From: Paenibacillus massiliensis subsp. panacisoli DSM 21345
Lineage (GTDB): Bacteria; Bacillota; Bacilli; Paenibacillales; Paenibacillaceae
Direction of reading: 5' to 3'
Assembly (NCBI RefSeq): GCF_000426545.1
Contig: NZ_AUFO01000035.1
Coordinates: forward strand, 1-57,955
DNA length: 57,955 nucleotides
Shown here: positions 51,321-57,955 of the stretch, piece by piece
Numbering within the stretch: position 1 is the first letter of the stretch
Layout of the letters: the number at the start of each line of letters is the position of its first letter
The notes under the pieces: model-generated
The model's input: only the letters and a program-made list of their open reading frames with translations
What the model was told of the DNA's origin: nothing
Database searches by the model: none
Program-made: the position numbers and the translations under genes

Positions 51321-52607
51321 ATGAAACCGGTGAAGATAGGCTTATTGGGATTAGGGACTGTAGGTACTGGGGTTGTCCGAATTGTGGAAGGCAATCAAGA
51401 GGATCTCAGCAGCCAGGTTGGCTCACCGATCGTTATCGAGAAAATCGCAGTAAAGAACACAGAGAAGACTCGTTCCATTCCGATTGAACCATCCAAGCTC
51501 ACCGAGGATCCTTGGGAGGTCATCCACGACCCGGAGATCGATGTCATTATTGAAGTTATGGGCGGTGTTGATAAGACCAAGACTTATCTGCTGGAGGCAT
51601 TGGAGCGTGGCAAGCACATTGTGACAGCCAACAAGGATCTCATGGCTCTGCACGGCTCCGAAATTCTGGCCAAGGCACAGGAGAAGCAATGCGATGTGTT
51701 CTATGAGGCGAGTGTTGCCGGAGGTATCCCGATTATCAGAACGCTGATTGAGGGCTTCTCTTCGGATCGAATTACCAAGATCATGGGCATTGTGAACGGG
51801 ACGACCAACTATATATTGACGAAAATGAGCAAGGAAGGTGCATCTTATGCAGAGGTGCTTAAGGAGGCTCAGGAGCTTGGCTATGCAGAATCGGACCCTA
51901 CCTCCGATGTAGAAGGGCTGGATGCTGCACGTAAAATGGCGATACTCGGTACACTTGGCTTTAGATCCAATGTGGAGCTGAGCGACGTTCAAGTCCGTGG
52001 GATCTCCGGGGTATCGAGTGAGGATATCCTGTATGCCAAACGTCTCGGCTACGAAGTGAAGCTGCTCGGTATAGCTGAGCGTAAGGATGATCAGTTCAGC
52101 ATTAGCGTCGAGCCTACGCTGGTAAGACAGAACCATCCACTGGCTTCTGTGAATGGGGTCTTTAATGCGGTCTTCGTTCATGGTGAGGCCGTAGGAGAGA
52201 CGATGTTCTACGGTGCTGGAGCGGGAGAGATGCCCACGGCAACCTCTGTTGTAGCAGACCTGGTGGCTGTCATTAAGAATCTGAAGCTGGGTGTGAACGG
52301 ACTGAAGGGGATCGTGCCGTATAAGACCAAGAGCATCACAAGTGACGAAGAGGTGTACTGCAAGAACTTCATTCTGCTCCATGTCGATGATAAGGCTGGC
52401 GTTCTGGCCCGAATTACGCAGGTGTTCGCAGAGTTTGGAGTTAGCCTTGCGTCTGTAGTGCAGCAGCCGAATGAGCATAATCCGAATGCCGAAATTATAA
52501 TAGTGACCCATATGGCGAGCAAGGCCAACATGAAGAAGGTACTGAGCCACTTTGAGTCACTGAGTGTCATTCGCCGAATCAAAAGCGTATACCGTGTAGA
52601 AGGATAG
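51321..52607 (+). CDS. hom: homoserine dehydrogenase
   Basis: Reduces aspartate semialdehyde to homoserine, the entry to threonine and methionine. The 428-residue protein has the NAD(P)-binding GLLGLGTVGTGVV at the N-terminus. The catalytic domain has YEASVAGGIPIIRTL, MGIVNGTTNYILTKM and SDPTSDVEGLDAARKM, and the C-terminal ACT domain begins near residue 350 (FILLHVDDKAGVLARITQ). ATG 51321 follows GAGGGGA by about 5-6 nt, 22 nt after pheB. In B. subtilis hom is followed by thrC then thrB; here thrC is missing and a 138-bp gap leads to thrB. Confidence 0.97.
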   Translation: MKPVKIGLLGLGTVGTGVVRIVEGNQEDLSSQVGSPIVIEKIAVKNTEKTRSIPIEPSKLTEDPWEVIHDPEIDVIIEVMGGVDKTKTYLLEALERGKHIVTANKDLMALHGSEILAKAQEKQCDVFYEASVAGGIPIIRTLIEGFSSDRITKIMGIVNGTTNYILTKMSKEGASYAEVLKEAQELGYAESDPTSDVEGLDAARKMAILGTLGFRSNVELSDVQVRGISGVSSEDILYAKRLGYEVKLLGIAERKDDQFSISVEPTLVRQNHPLASVNGVFNAVFVHGEAVGETMFYGAGAGEMPTATSVVADLVAVIKNLKLGVNGLKGIVPYKTKSITSDEEVYCKNFILLHVDDKAGVLARITQVFAEFGVSLASVVQQPNEHNPNAEIIIVTHMASKANMKKVLSHFESLSVIRRIKSVYRVEG

Positions 52608-52665
52608 GAGAGGGAGCTCTAGCAGCCCCTTGCTGAAACGTGGACGATAAAAGGAGCTGTAACCA

Positions 52666-52758
52666 TTGGATTATCCCGAAATGCTTGCAAGTGATATGAA
52701 TCAAGGAACAGTCTTAAGGTGTTGCTGGAAGGAGGCTTGTAGCCCATGCCGACCATAG
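52666..52758 (+). CDS. possible 30-codon upstream frame coupled to thrB
   Basis: A short frame starting at TTG 52666 with AAAGGAG 9 nt upstream, ending at TAG 52756-52758, which is 13 nt inside thrB. The peptide is DYPEMLASDMNQ near the start and has four cysteines near its end (CC, then C-x3-C). It has only one threonine and no isoleucine run, so it is not a classical attenuator leader. The good ribosome binding site and the overlap with the thrB start suggest translational coupling, but a chance frame is possible. Confidence 0.3.
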   Translation: MDYPEMLASDMNQGTVLRCCWKEACSPCRP

Positions 52759-53717
52759 GCAAAGTCTCCAGAGTCAAGATACCTGCCAGTACCGCCAATC
52801 TCGGTCCAGGCTTTGATACCTTGGGAATGGCCCTGTCGCTATACGCCTGGATTGAAATGAAGCCTTCTGAACATACAGTTTTCCACTTGTATGGTGAGCA
52901 GTTGGAGGGGGTGCCTGGTGACAAGAGTAATCTAATCTATCAGGTGGCACAGCAGGTGTTTGAAGCGGCAGGTGTGACCATCCCTGAGCTTGAGATCTCG
53001 ATGTACTCGGATATTCCGCTCACCAGAGGGCTGGGGAGCAGTGCATCAGCGATTGTTGGTGCACTGGCTGCGGCGAATGCACTAATTGGCTCGCCTTTAT
53101 CTGATGCCAAGCTGTTTGATATGGCGACCTCCATTGAGGATCATCCTGACAATGTCGGGGCTTCTTTGTATGGAGGAATTGTAACAGCGATCTGGGATGG
53201 ACAGCATGCGGACTGTATTCGATTGGAGCCTGACGTAAATCTGGAGGCGCTCGTCGTGATCCCTCATTTTCAATTATCCACTTCCAAGGCCAGACAAGTT
53301 CTGCCTTCGGAATTCGGCATGAAGGACACGGTATACAATATCAGTCATTCATCGCTGTTGGTGGCGGCTTTGGCGACGGGTCAGTTGGATAAGGTCGCAG
53401 CAGCTATGAAGGATCGTGTTCACCAACCATACCGTGCTGCACTTGTGCCTGGCATGACAGAGGTACTGGAGGACGCTCATAAGCATGGTGCGCTGGGAGC
53501 TGCTCTTAGCGGAGCTGGGCCAACGTTGCTTGTGCTTGCTGATCGACGTTCAGACCGTAAGGCTGAGCTAGAGAATTATGTCACGAGCAAAATGCAAGAA
53601 GCGGGTATTGAGTCTACGGTTATGTGGTTGCGTCCAGAGCGGAATGGAGTTAAGGTATACAACGGGGAGGATGTTCTTCCCTTCTTGGATATGATAAAAG
53701 GGGAAACGGAATCATGA
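52746..53717 (+). CDS. thrB: homoserine kinase
   Basis: A GHMP-family kinase that phosphorylates homoserine. The 323-residue protein has the N-terminal VKIPASTANLGPGFDTLG, the ATP-binding PLTRGLGSSASAIVGAL near residue 95, and the C-terminal GAALSGAGPTLLVL motif 3. ATG 52746 follows AAGGAGG by about 11 nt. pheA overlaps its stop by 4 nt. Threonine synthase (thrC), the next enzyme, is not in this window. Confidence 0.97.
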   Translation: MPTIGKVSRVKIPASTANLGPGFDTLGMALSLYAWIEMKPSEHTVFHLYGEQLEGVPGDKSNLIYQVAQQVFEAAGVTIPELEISMYSDIPLTRGLGSSASAIVGALAAANALIGSPLSDAKLFDMATSIEDHPDNVGASLYGGIVTAIWDGQHADCIRLEPDVNLEALVVIPHFQLSTSKARQVLPSEFGMKDTVYNISHSSLLVAALATGQLDKVAAAMKDRVHQPYRAALVPGMTEVLEDAHKHGALGAALSGAGPTLLVLADRRSDRKAELENYVTSKMQEAGIESTVMWLRPERNGVKVYNGEDVLPFLDMIKGETES

Positions 53718-54601
53718 AACGAATTGCATTGCTTCAGGAAGGAACAGTATCCCACGAGGCAGTGAACAACCTGCTTGCGGGCGAGCCAGCACAGTTGGTT
53801 CATTATCAGCAGATCACGGATGTTTTCCGGGCAACGGCGCAGGGGACTACGGATTATAGTGTCATTCCCATCGAGAACACGATCGACGGTTCCGTAAGCC
53901 TGCATCTGGATTGGCTCGTGCATGAGGTGGATATTCCCATGCAGGTGGAGTGGGTATATCCTTCCAAGCAGAATCTGATCGGATCAAGTCAGGAGTTCAC
54001 CCTTCCGTCGGGAGAACTGGATTTAAGCAAAATTGTAAAGATTATGTCTCATCCAGTGGCTATTCCCCAGTGTCAGAAATTCATACGAGAGCATGTTCCG
54101 CAAGCGCAGCTGGAAAGCGTCAGCAGTACAGCACAGGCAGTAGAGATTGTGAAGCAAAATCCGGGCCAAAGCTGGGCAGCCATCGGCACGACTCTTGCTG
54201 CGCACACTCATCAGCTGGACATATTGGCGAGTGGCATCACGGATCATCACAATAATTTTACAAGATTTGTCCTGATTGGCCAGCAGCCTCTTGTACTGCA
54301 ACGGCAGCCGGAGGGGCATCGGACGAGCGTATTGGTCATGCTCCCATCAGACTATCCTGGAGCGCTGCATCAGGTGCTGGCTGCTTTCGCATGGCGTCGT
54401 TTGAACCTGCTGCGGATCGAATCCAGACCGACGAAGAAGCAGCTCGGCAGTTATTATTTTTACATTGAAGTGATGGAGTCGGTTGAATCAGTACTGCTCA
54501 CGGCAGCCTTTGCAGAGATTGAAGCTCTGAAATGCCAGGTGCGAGTGCTGGGTTCTTACCCGTGCTTCCCATATTTAGACAATACTATAAAGATTGATTG
54601 A
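53714..54601 (+). CDS. pheA: prephenate dehydratase
   Basis: Converts prephenate to phenylpyruvate in phenylalanine synthesis. The 295-residue protein has the catalytic HHNNFTRFVLIG motif near residue 180, with Thr-Arg-Phe, and an IPIENTIDGSV segment. The C-terminal ACT regulatory domain has GALHQVLAAFAWRRLNL and the Phe-binding ESRP motif. The N-terminal GP-x-GTFT motif of the family is altered to LQEGTVSHEA, a mild divergence. ATG 53714 overlaps the thrB stop (ATGA), so translation is coupled. Feedback control by phenylalanine is likely from the ESRP motif. Confidence 0.95.
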   Translation: MKRIALLQEGTVSHEAVNNLLAGEPAQLVHYQQITDVFRATAQGTTDYSVIPIENTIDGSVSLHLDWLVHEVDIPMQVEWVYPSKQNLIGSSQEFTLPSGELDLSKIVKIMSHPVAIPQCQKFIREHVPQAQLESVSSTAQAVEIVKQNPGQSWAAIGTTLAAHTHQLDILASGITDHHNNFTRFVLIGQQPLVLQRQPEGHRTSVLVMLPSDYPGALHQVLAAFAWRRLNLLRIESRPTKKQLGSYYFYIEVMESVESVLLTAAFAEIEALKCQVRVLGSYPCFPYLDNTIKID

Positions 54602-54617
54602 ATTAGCGGAGGTGGCC

Positions 54618-55505
54618 ATGATGGCAGAGCAGTGGATTTATCTGGATGGAGAATATGTTACGAAAGAAAATGCTAAGGTATCCGTATACGATCACGGATT
54701 TTTGTACGGAGACGGAATCTTTGAGGGTATTCGGATTTATGGAGGAAATATCTTTAAATGCAAGGAGCACTTGGACCGTCTGTATGACTCCGCCAAGTCC
54801 ATTCAATTGAACATTCCATTGACTCAGGACGAAATGCGTGATGTGATGGCTGAGACCATCCGCCGAAACGACATGCGTAACGGCTATATTCGTCTCATCG
54901 TGTCCCGTGGCCCTGGTAACCTCGGTCTGGACCCGAATCGCTGTCCGAAGGCTAGCGTTATCATAATTGTAGAGCAGCTTGCGATCTATCCAGAGGAAGC
55001 CTACAAAACAGGCCTCAAGACGGTCTCCGTCTCCCAACGTCGTAATATTCCGGATGCGTTGAATCCGAAGATCAAATCCTTGAACTACCTCAACAACATT
55101 CTCGTAAAAATCCAGTCCAACTACGCCGGTGCTGGGGAAGCGATTATGTTGAACTCGCAGGGCTATGTAACCGAAGGCTCCAGCGACAATATTTTCATCA
55201 TCAAAAACGGTACGGTATTTACTCCTCCATGCTATCTTGGTGCCCTTGAGGGGATTACTCGTAATGCCATTATTGAGCTGTGCGATAAGCTGGGGTACAC
55301 GCTGAAGGAGCAACCATTTACCCTGCATGATGTCTATGTCGCGGATGAAGTGTTCTTTACGGGAACGGCAGCTGAGGTCATTGCTGCTTATGAAGTGGAT
55401 GGACGTACCATTGGTGCTGGCGTTGCAGGCCCAATCACATTGAAGCTGCTGGAAGAGTTCCGTAAAATTGTAACTGTAGATGGCTACAAGGTATGGTCCG
55501 AGTAA
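54618..55505 (+). CDS. ilvE: branched-chain amino acid aminotransferase
   Basis: A fold-type IV PLP aminotransferase for Leu, Ile and Val. The protein is 295 residues from ATG 54618. It has YDHGFLYGDGIFEGIRIY at the N-terminus, the PLP lysine Lys153 in KIKSLNYLNN, and EGSSDNIFIIKNG and FFTGTAAEVIAA in the C-terminal half. GGAGGTGG lies just upstream of ATG 54618; ATG 54621 is a close alternative with slightly better spacing. It starts 16 nt after pheA, and a terminator ends the unit at 55616. The short-chain type resembles IlvE of archaea and E. coli; D-amino-acid aminotransferase is a less likely alternative. Confidence 0.93.
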   Translation: MMAEQWIYLDGEYVTKENAKVSVYDHGFLYGDGIFEGIRIYGGNIFKCKEHLDRLYDSAKSIQLNIPLTQDEMRDVMAETIRRNDMRNGYIRLIVSRGPGNLGLDPNRCPKASVIIIVEQLAIYPEEAYKTGLKTVSVSQRRNIPDALNPKIKSLNYLNNILVKIQSNYAGAGEAIMLNSQGYVTEGSSDNIFIIKNGTVFTPPCYLGALEGITRNAIIELCDKLGYTLKEQPFTLHDVYVADEVFFTGTAAEVIAAYEVDGRTIGAGVAGPITLKLLEEFRKIVTVDGYKVWSE

Positions 55506-55615
55506 CTTTTTAATTCGAATAGTCTTTTTATTGGAGAAGTGGCTTTGCTCTCCTCCAAGTACAACCTAATTATTGCCCCAGGATATTTGTCCTACATGGG
55601 TATGTATTCTCTGTT

Positions 55616-55653
55616 AACCTCTTTGGCTACCTACGGCTGAAGAGGTTTTTTCT
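55616..55653 (+). terminator. rho-independent terminator after ilvE
   Basis: AACCTCTT pairs with AAGAGGTT around a loop that contains a further GGC/GCT mini-stem, followed by TTTTTCT. Confidence 0.82.
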
Positions 55654-55759
55654 CGTCATTGCATTATTGCTTTTGGTGAGGAACGGTATTTTTTTCGTTT
55701 ATAGGATGTCATATGCCCAGAAACTGCATAGGATGTATTAACGAACAAGGGCGAATGCC

Positions 55760-57457
55760 ATGCCCAGGAATGCCGAGGAGGTTAGCGAACAGGTGAAGAT
55801 ACACATTGTTAAAAAGGGAGACAGCATGTACTCTCTCTCTAAAAAGTATAATGTCGAGCTAGATAAGCTGATCAGCATGAATCCACAGATTACAAATCCG
55901 GATGTCCTGAACGTTGGGGATAAAGTGAAAATCCCGACTGCACCAGTCGCCACCCAGCCAACAAAACCAATCGTCCATGAGCACAAGGTGCAGCAGGGAG
56001 ATACGCTATGGAAGCTCAGCAAGGCGTGGGGAGTCAGCCTGAAGGACATGATTGATGCGAACCCGCAACTTAAAAATCCAAATGCGCTGCTGGTTGGTGA
56101 GGTTGTGTATATTCCGGGTACCGTCGCAGCCAATACACCTTCTAATTCCGCTAATCCCCAAATGCCTTCTGTGTCTGGGGAGATGAATGCCAAAAAGAAA
56201 AATACAGCCGTCAAGGAAGAGATGGAGAAACCTGAGGAAAAAGATACGAATGTAGCTAATGAGAGTAATGAAGGGCATGAAGAGAATGAGAAGCTAGAGG
56301 CTGAGTACAATGAGCCTTGGAAGGAAGAGAAGGCCATAGAACACGCAAAAGAGAATATGGCAAAAGTGGAAGCGAAAGAAACGAAGAAGAGCCAGCCGAT
56401 GCCTGAGCTGCCGAAAATGCCAGACCTTCAACAGATGGCCTCCGAGCTTTTCAAGAAGCAGCCTGAACCCGTAGCCTATCAGCCTCAAAGTATGTCACCA
56501 GCGCAGAAGTCCAATATCAATCCTCAATTAAGTCCTTTATCCCAGCCTGACTACAATAATGCTAATATTCAGCCTATGTACCAGCCTGCGTCCAAGGGAA
56601 AGGGAAAACAACAAGTAGCTCCATGGGGGGAGCAGTCTGAGACGGTAGAGCATCCCTATATGTCTTACCAGCTTCCTGCCTATGAGGCCTACTCCCCGGC
56701 TTATCCTGAGGGTAATTCACCTATGGGAATGGGGAGCAGTCCTTACATGGGGTCTAATCCTACCCTTGGAGCTAACGTCTCCATGGCATCTAACCCGATG
56801 TTTCCAGGGATTGGTGCGGGTGATGAGAACAGTTATATAATGCCAGCAACGGATGAGAACATGCAGCCTATGGTAAATATGGGATACCAAGAAAATATGA
56901 ACATGCCTTATGGCTACAGTCCGGAGTATACAAGTGCTCCACAGGCTGAAGCAAATACATGGGCGCCTAGTTCTCAAGCGACTGAATCGCCCTATTCATG
57001 TCCTCCAGGGTATATGTGGCCGATGCAGCCTTGGGGCTACCCTGCACAGTATCCATCCTATTATGGTGGCCATCCATTCTCACCAACGCCTTGGGGGCAT
57101 GGAGAGCATATGCCATACTATAATCAGTCGCCAGGCTATTTGAATACAGAGAACACGTCTTATTCGCCACTAGGGGAGCATGTCACTAAAAAGGCAGAGG
57201 TTCAAAGCACTAATGCTAATATGCTACCTTATCCTCCCTATAATTGCGGATGTCGTGCTGAAGAAGGAGCAGACTATGATTCGACGAGGGTGACTCCACA
57301 AAAGAAGCAGAAGAAGAGTGCAACGAAGTCCACAGGTAAAGCTTCAATATCGAGTGCTCGATCTTCATCCAAGAAAAAGTCAACGGCGAGTAGCGTGACG
57401 AAGTCACGTCGAACCACGAAGGGAAGCTCTCGAAAAAATCCCTGGCTGCAAGGCTAG
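55760..57457 (+). CDS. safA: SafA-like spore coat assembly protein with two LysM domains
   Basis: A 565-residue protein likely to organise the inner spore coat. Two LysM domains lie at the N-terminus (about residues 12-59, IHIVKKGDSMYSLSKKYNV, and 73-120, HKVQQGDTLWKLSKAWGVS). A Lys/Glu-rich charged segment follows (about 130-225), then a long Pro/Met/Tyr/Gly/Ser-rich low-complexity region (about 240-490). The C-terminal basic tail is of Lys/Ser/Thr/Arg (about 505-560). B. subtilis SafA has one LysM and a similar low-complexity tail, and lies downstream of the pheA region, so gene order supports the call. ATG 55760 follows AAGGG by 8 nt. A terminator closes the gene. It probably partners the SpoVID-like protein at 28600. 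Confidence 0.85.
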   Translation: MPRNAEEVSEQVKIHIVKKGDSMYSLSKKYNVELDKLISMNPQITNPDVLNVGDKVKIPTAPVATQPTKPIVHEHKVQQGDTLWKLSKAWGVSLKDMIDANPQLKNPNALLVGEVVYIPGTVAANTPSNSANPQMPSVSGEMNAKKKNTAVKEEMEKPEEKDTNVANESNEGHEENEKLEAEYNEPWKEEKAIEHAKENMAKVEAKETKKSQPMPELPKMPDLQQMASELFKKQPEPVAYQPQSMSPAQKSNINPQLSPLSQPDYNNANIQPMYQPASKGKGKQQVAPWGEQSETVEHPYMSYQLPAYEAYSPAYPEGNSPMGMGSSPYMGSNPTLGANVSMASNPMFPGIGAGDENSYIMPATDENMQPMVNMGYQENMNMPYGYSPEYTSAPQAEANTWAPSSQATESPYSCPPGYMWPMQPWGYPAQYPSYYGGHPFSPTPWGHGEHMPYYNQSPGYLNTENTSYSPLGEHVTKKAEVQSTNANMLPYPPYNCGCRAEEGADYDSTRVTPQKKQKKSATKSTGKASISSARSSSKKKSTASSVTKSRRTTKGSSRKNPWLQG

Positions 57458-57481
57458 TGCAATTATAGTGAAATAACATGG

Positions 57482-57512
57482 AGCGGTGAAGGCTTGCACT
57501 CACCGCTTCTTC
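57482..57512 (+). terminator. terminator after safA
   Basis: AGCGGTGA pairs with TCACCGCT around a 10-nt loop, followed by TCTTCTC. The T tract is interrupted. Confidence 0.65.
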
Positions 57513-57574
57513 TCATGCTTTGGGATCATGAGCAGCCTTACAAGTGCTAGAAAAATTAATAATTAAAATAATGC

Positions 57575-57603
57575 TTGCAATTAATGATTCATCATGATAT
57601 ATT
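57575..57603 (+). promoter_or_regulatory. ribosomal RNA operon promoter
   Basis: TTGCAA (57575-57580), a 17-nt spacer and TATATT (57598-57603). It lies 218 nt before the 16S start, embedded in AT-rich DNA as expected for an rrn promoter. Confidence 0.7.
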
Positions 57604-57820
57604 ATTTAAGTCGCCGCTGAGATGCGGTGGTAACGCAAGAAAAGAAGCTATGAATGAAGTTGATCTTTGAAAACTGAACAACGAGTGAGCGGATTTTGTG
57701 AAGCAAAATCCAACGCGAAGGTTTTTGGTACATGTATTTGACTGTATGAAAACTGGAGCAAAACTAATGAGATATTAAATCTCGTCAGATTCAAAATGAG
57801 CTATCGCTCTTTTCAATAAC
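57604..57820 (+). other. rRNA operon leader
   Basis: About 215 nt between the promoter and the 16S gene with no coding frame. It contains GATCTTTGAAAACTGAACAA near 57662, the conserved sequence found ahead of 16S genes in Bacilli (boxA/antitermination and processing region). The hairpin GGATTTTG-TGAAG-CAAAATCC lies near 57692. Confidence 0.7.
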
Positions 57821-57955
57821 TTTATTGGAGAGTTTGATCCTGGCTCAGGACGAACGCTGGCGGCGTGCCTAATACATGCAAGTCGAGCGGACTTGATGGA
57901 GAGCTTGCTCTCCTGAGAGTTAGCGGCGGACGGGTGAGTAACACGTAGGCAACCT
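57821..57955 (+). rRNA. 16S ribosomal RNA, 5' end only
   Basis: The gene begins TTTATTGGAGAGTTTGATCC, then the universal GGCTCAGGACGAACGCTGGCGG and TGCAAGTCGAGCGG segments, followed by the first variable loop and GGCGGACGGGTGAGTAAC. It is cut by the window end. The short V1 loop (around GGAGAGCTTGCTCTCC) is in line with Paenibacillus. Confidence 0.98.

Noticed and set aside
55700..55740. sigma-E or sigma-K promoter before safA
   Set aside because: GTCATAT and CATAGGAT are present, but the ATA-to-CATA distance is 13 nt instead of 16-18 and the -10 deviates, so it is not called.

Overview
The window is a 58-kb piece of a Gram-positive, endospore-forming chromosome that reads as Paenibacillus or a very close relative. 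The gene order is the Bacillus/Paenibacillus backbone tig-clpX-lonB-lonA-ysxC-hemAXCDBL-spoVID-valS-folC-spoIIB-maf-radC-mreBCD-minCD-spoIVFAB-rplU-prp-rpmA-spo0B-obgE-pheBA-safA. It contains sporulation-only genes (spoVID, spoIIB, spoIVFA, spoIVFB, spo0B, safA), strong purine-rich ribosome binding sites and frequent GTG/TTG starts. Features that separate it from Bacillus subtilis are clpP placed between tig and clpX, ispG between clpX and lonB, a CobA-HemD fusion, an RNase E/G-family gene before rplU, and a hom-thrB-pheA-ilvE run.

Left part, 1-8000 (accessory). The right end of an IS3-family element (partial OrfB) is followed by an AsnO-like asparagine synthetase and two small unknown genes. 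Two almost identical tRNA-Arg(UCU) genes in opposite orientation then bracket about 4.3 kb holding a SAM methyltransferase, an aldo/keto reductase and a DUF418 membrane protein. Each tRNA is followed by repeats of about 140 bp that begin with a copy of the last 15 nt of the tRNA and carry a conserved terminator-type hairpin. There is one unit plus a remnant on the left, and three units plus a remnant on the right. This is the most unusual structure in the window and resembles the rtT repeats behind tyrT of Escherichia coli.

8000-19400 is a protein quality-control block: a YsoA-like protein, trigger factor, ClpP, ClpX, the isoprenoid enzyme IspG, LonB (with a plausible forespore sigma-F promoter), LonA and the GTPase YsxC. 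19400-28300 is the tetrapyrrole operon: hemA, hemX, precorrin-2 dehydrogenase, hemC, a cobA-hemD fusion, hemB, hemL and a pseudouridine synthase. It supplies both heme and siroheme from glutamyl-tRNA. 28600-37640 holds spoVID, a valine T-box with valS, folC, murC, spoIIB and a DUF4321 protein.

37660-45850 is the cell-shape and division block (maf, radC, mreBCD, minCD), interrupted by an oppositely oriented DUF421 gene, then the spoIVFAB pair that controls pro-sigma-K processing. 45900-50570 holds an RNase G-like gene, the rplU-prp-rpmA ribosomal operon with its leader, a membrane-anchored Spo0B and Obg. 50800-55500 is amino-acid metabolism (pheB, hom, thrB, pheA, ilvE). A large two-LysM SafA-like spore-coat protein follows, and the window ends in an rRNA promoter, leader and the first 135 nt of a 16S rRNA gene.

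Starts were chosen from Shine-Dalgarno spacing and family N-termini. Two genes appear to need non-standard starts: mreC (CTG) and the YsoA-like gene (ATT). Promoter, terminator and fold calls were made by eye.
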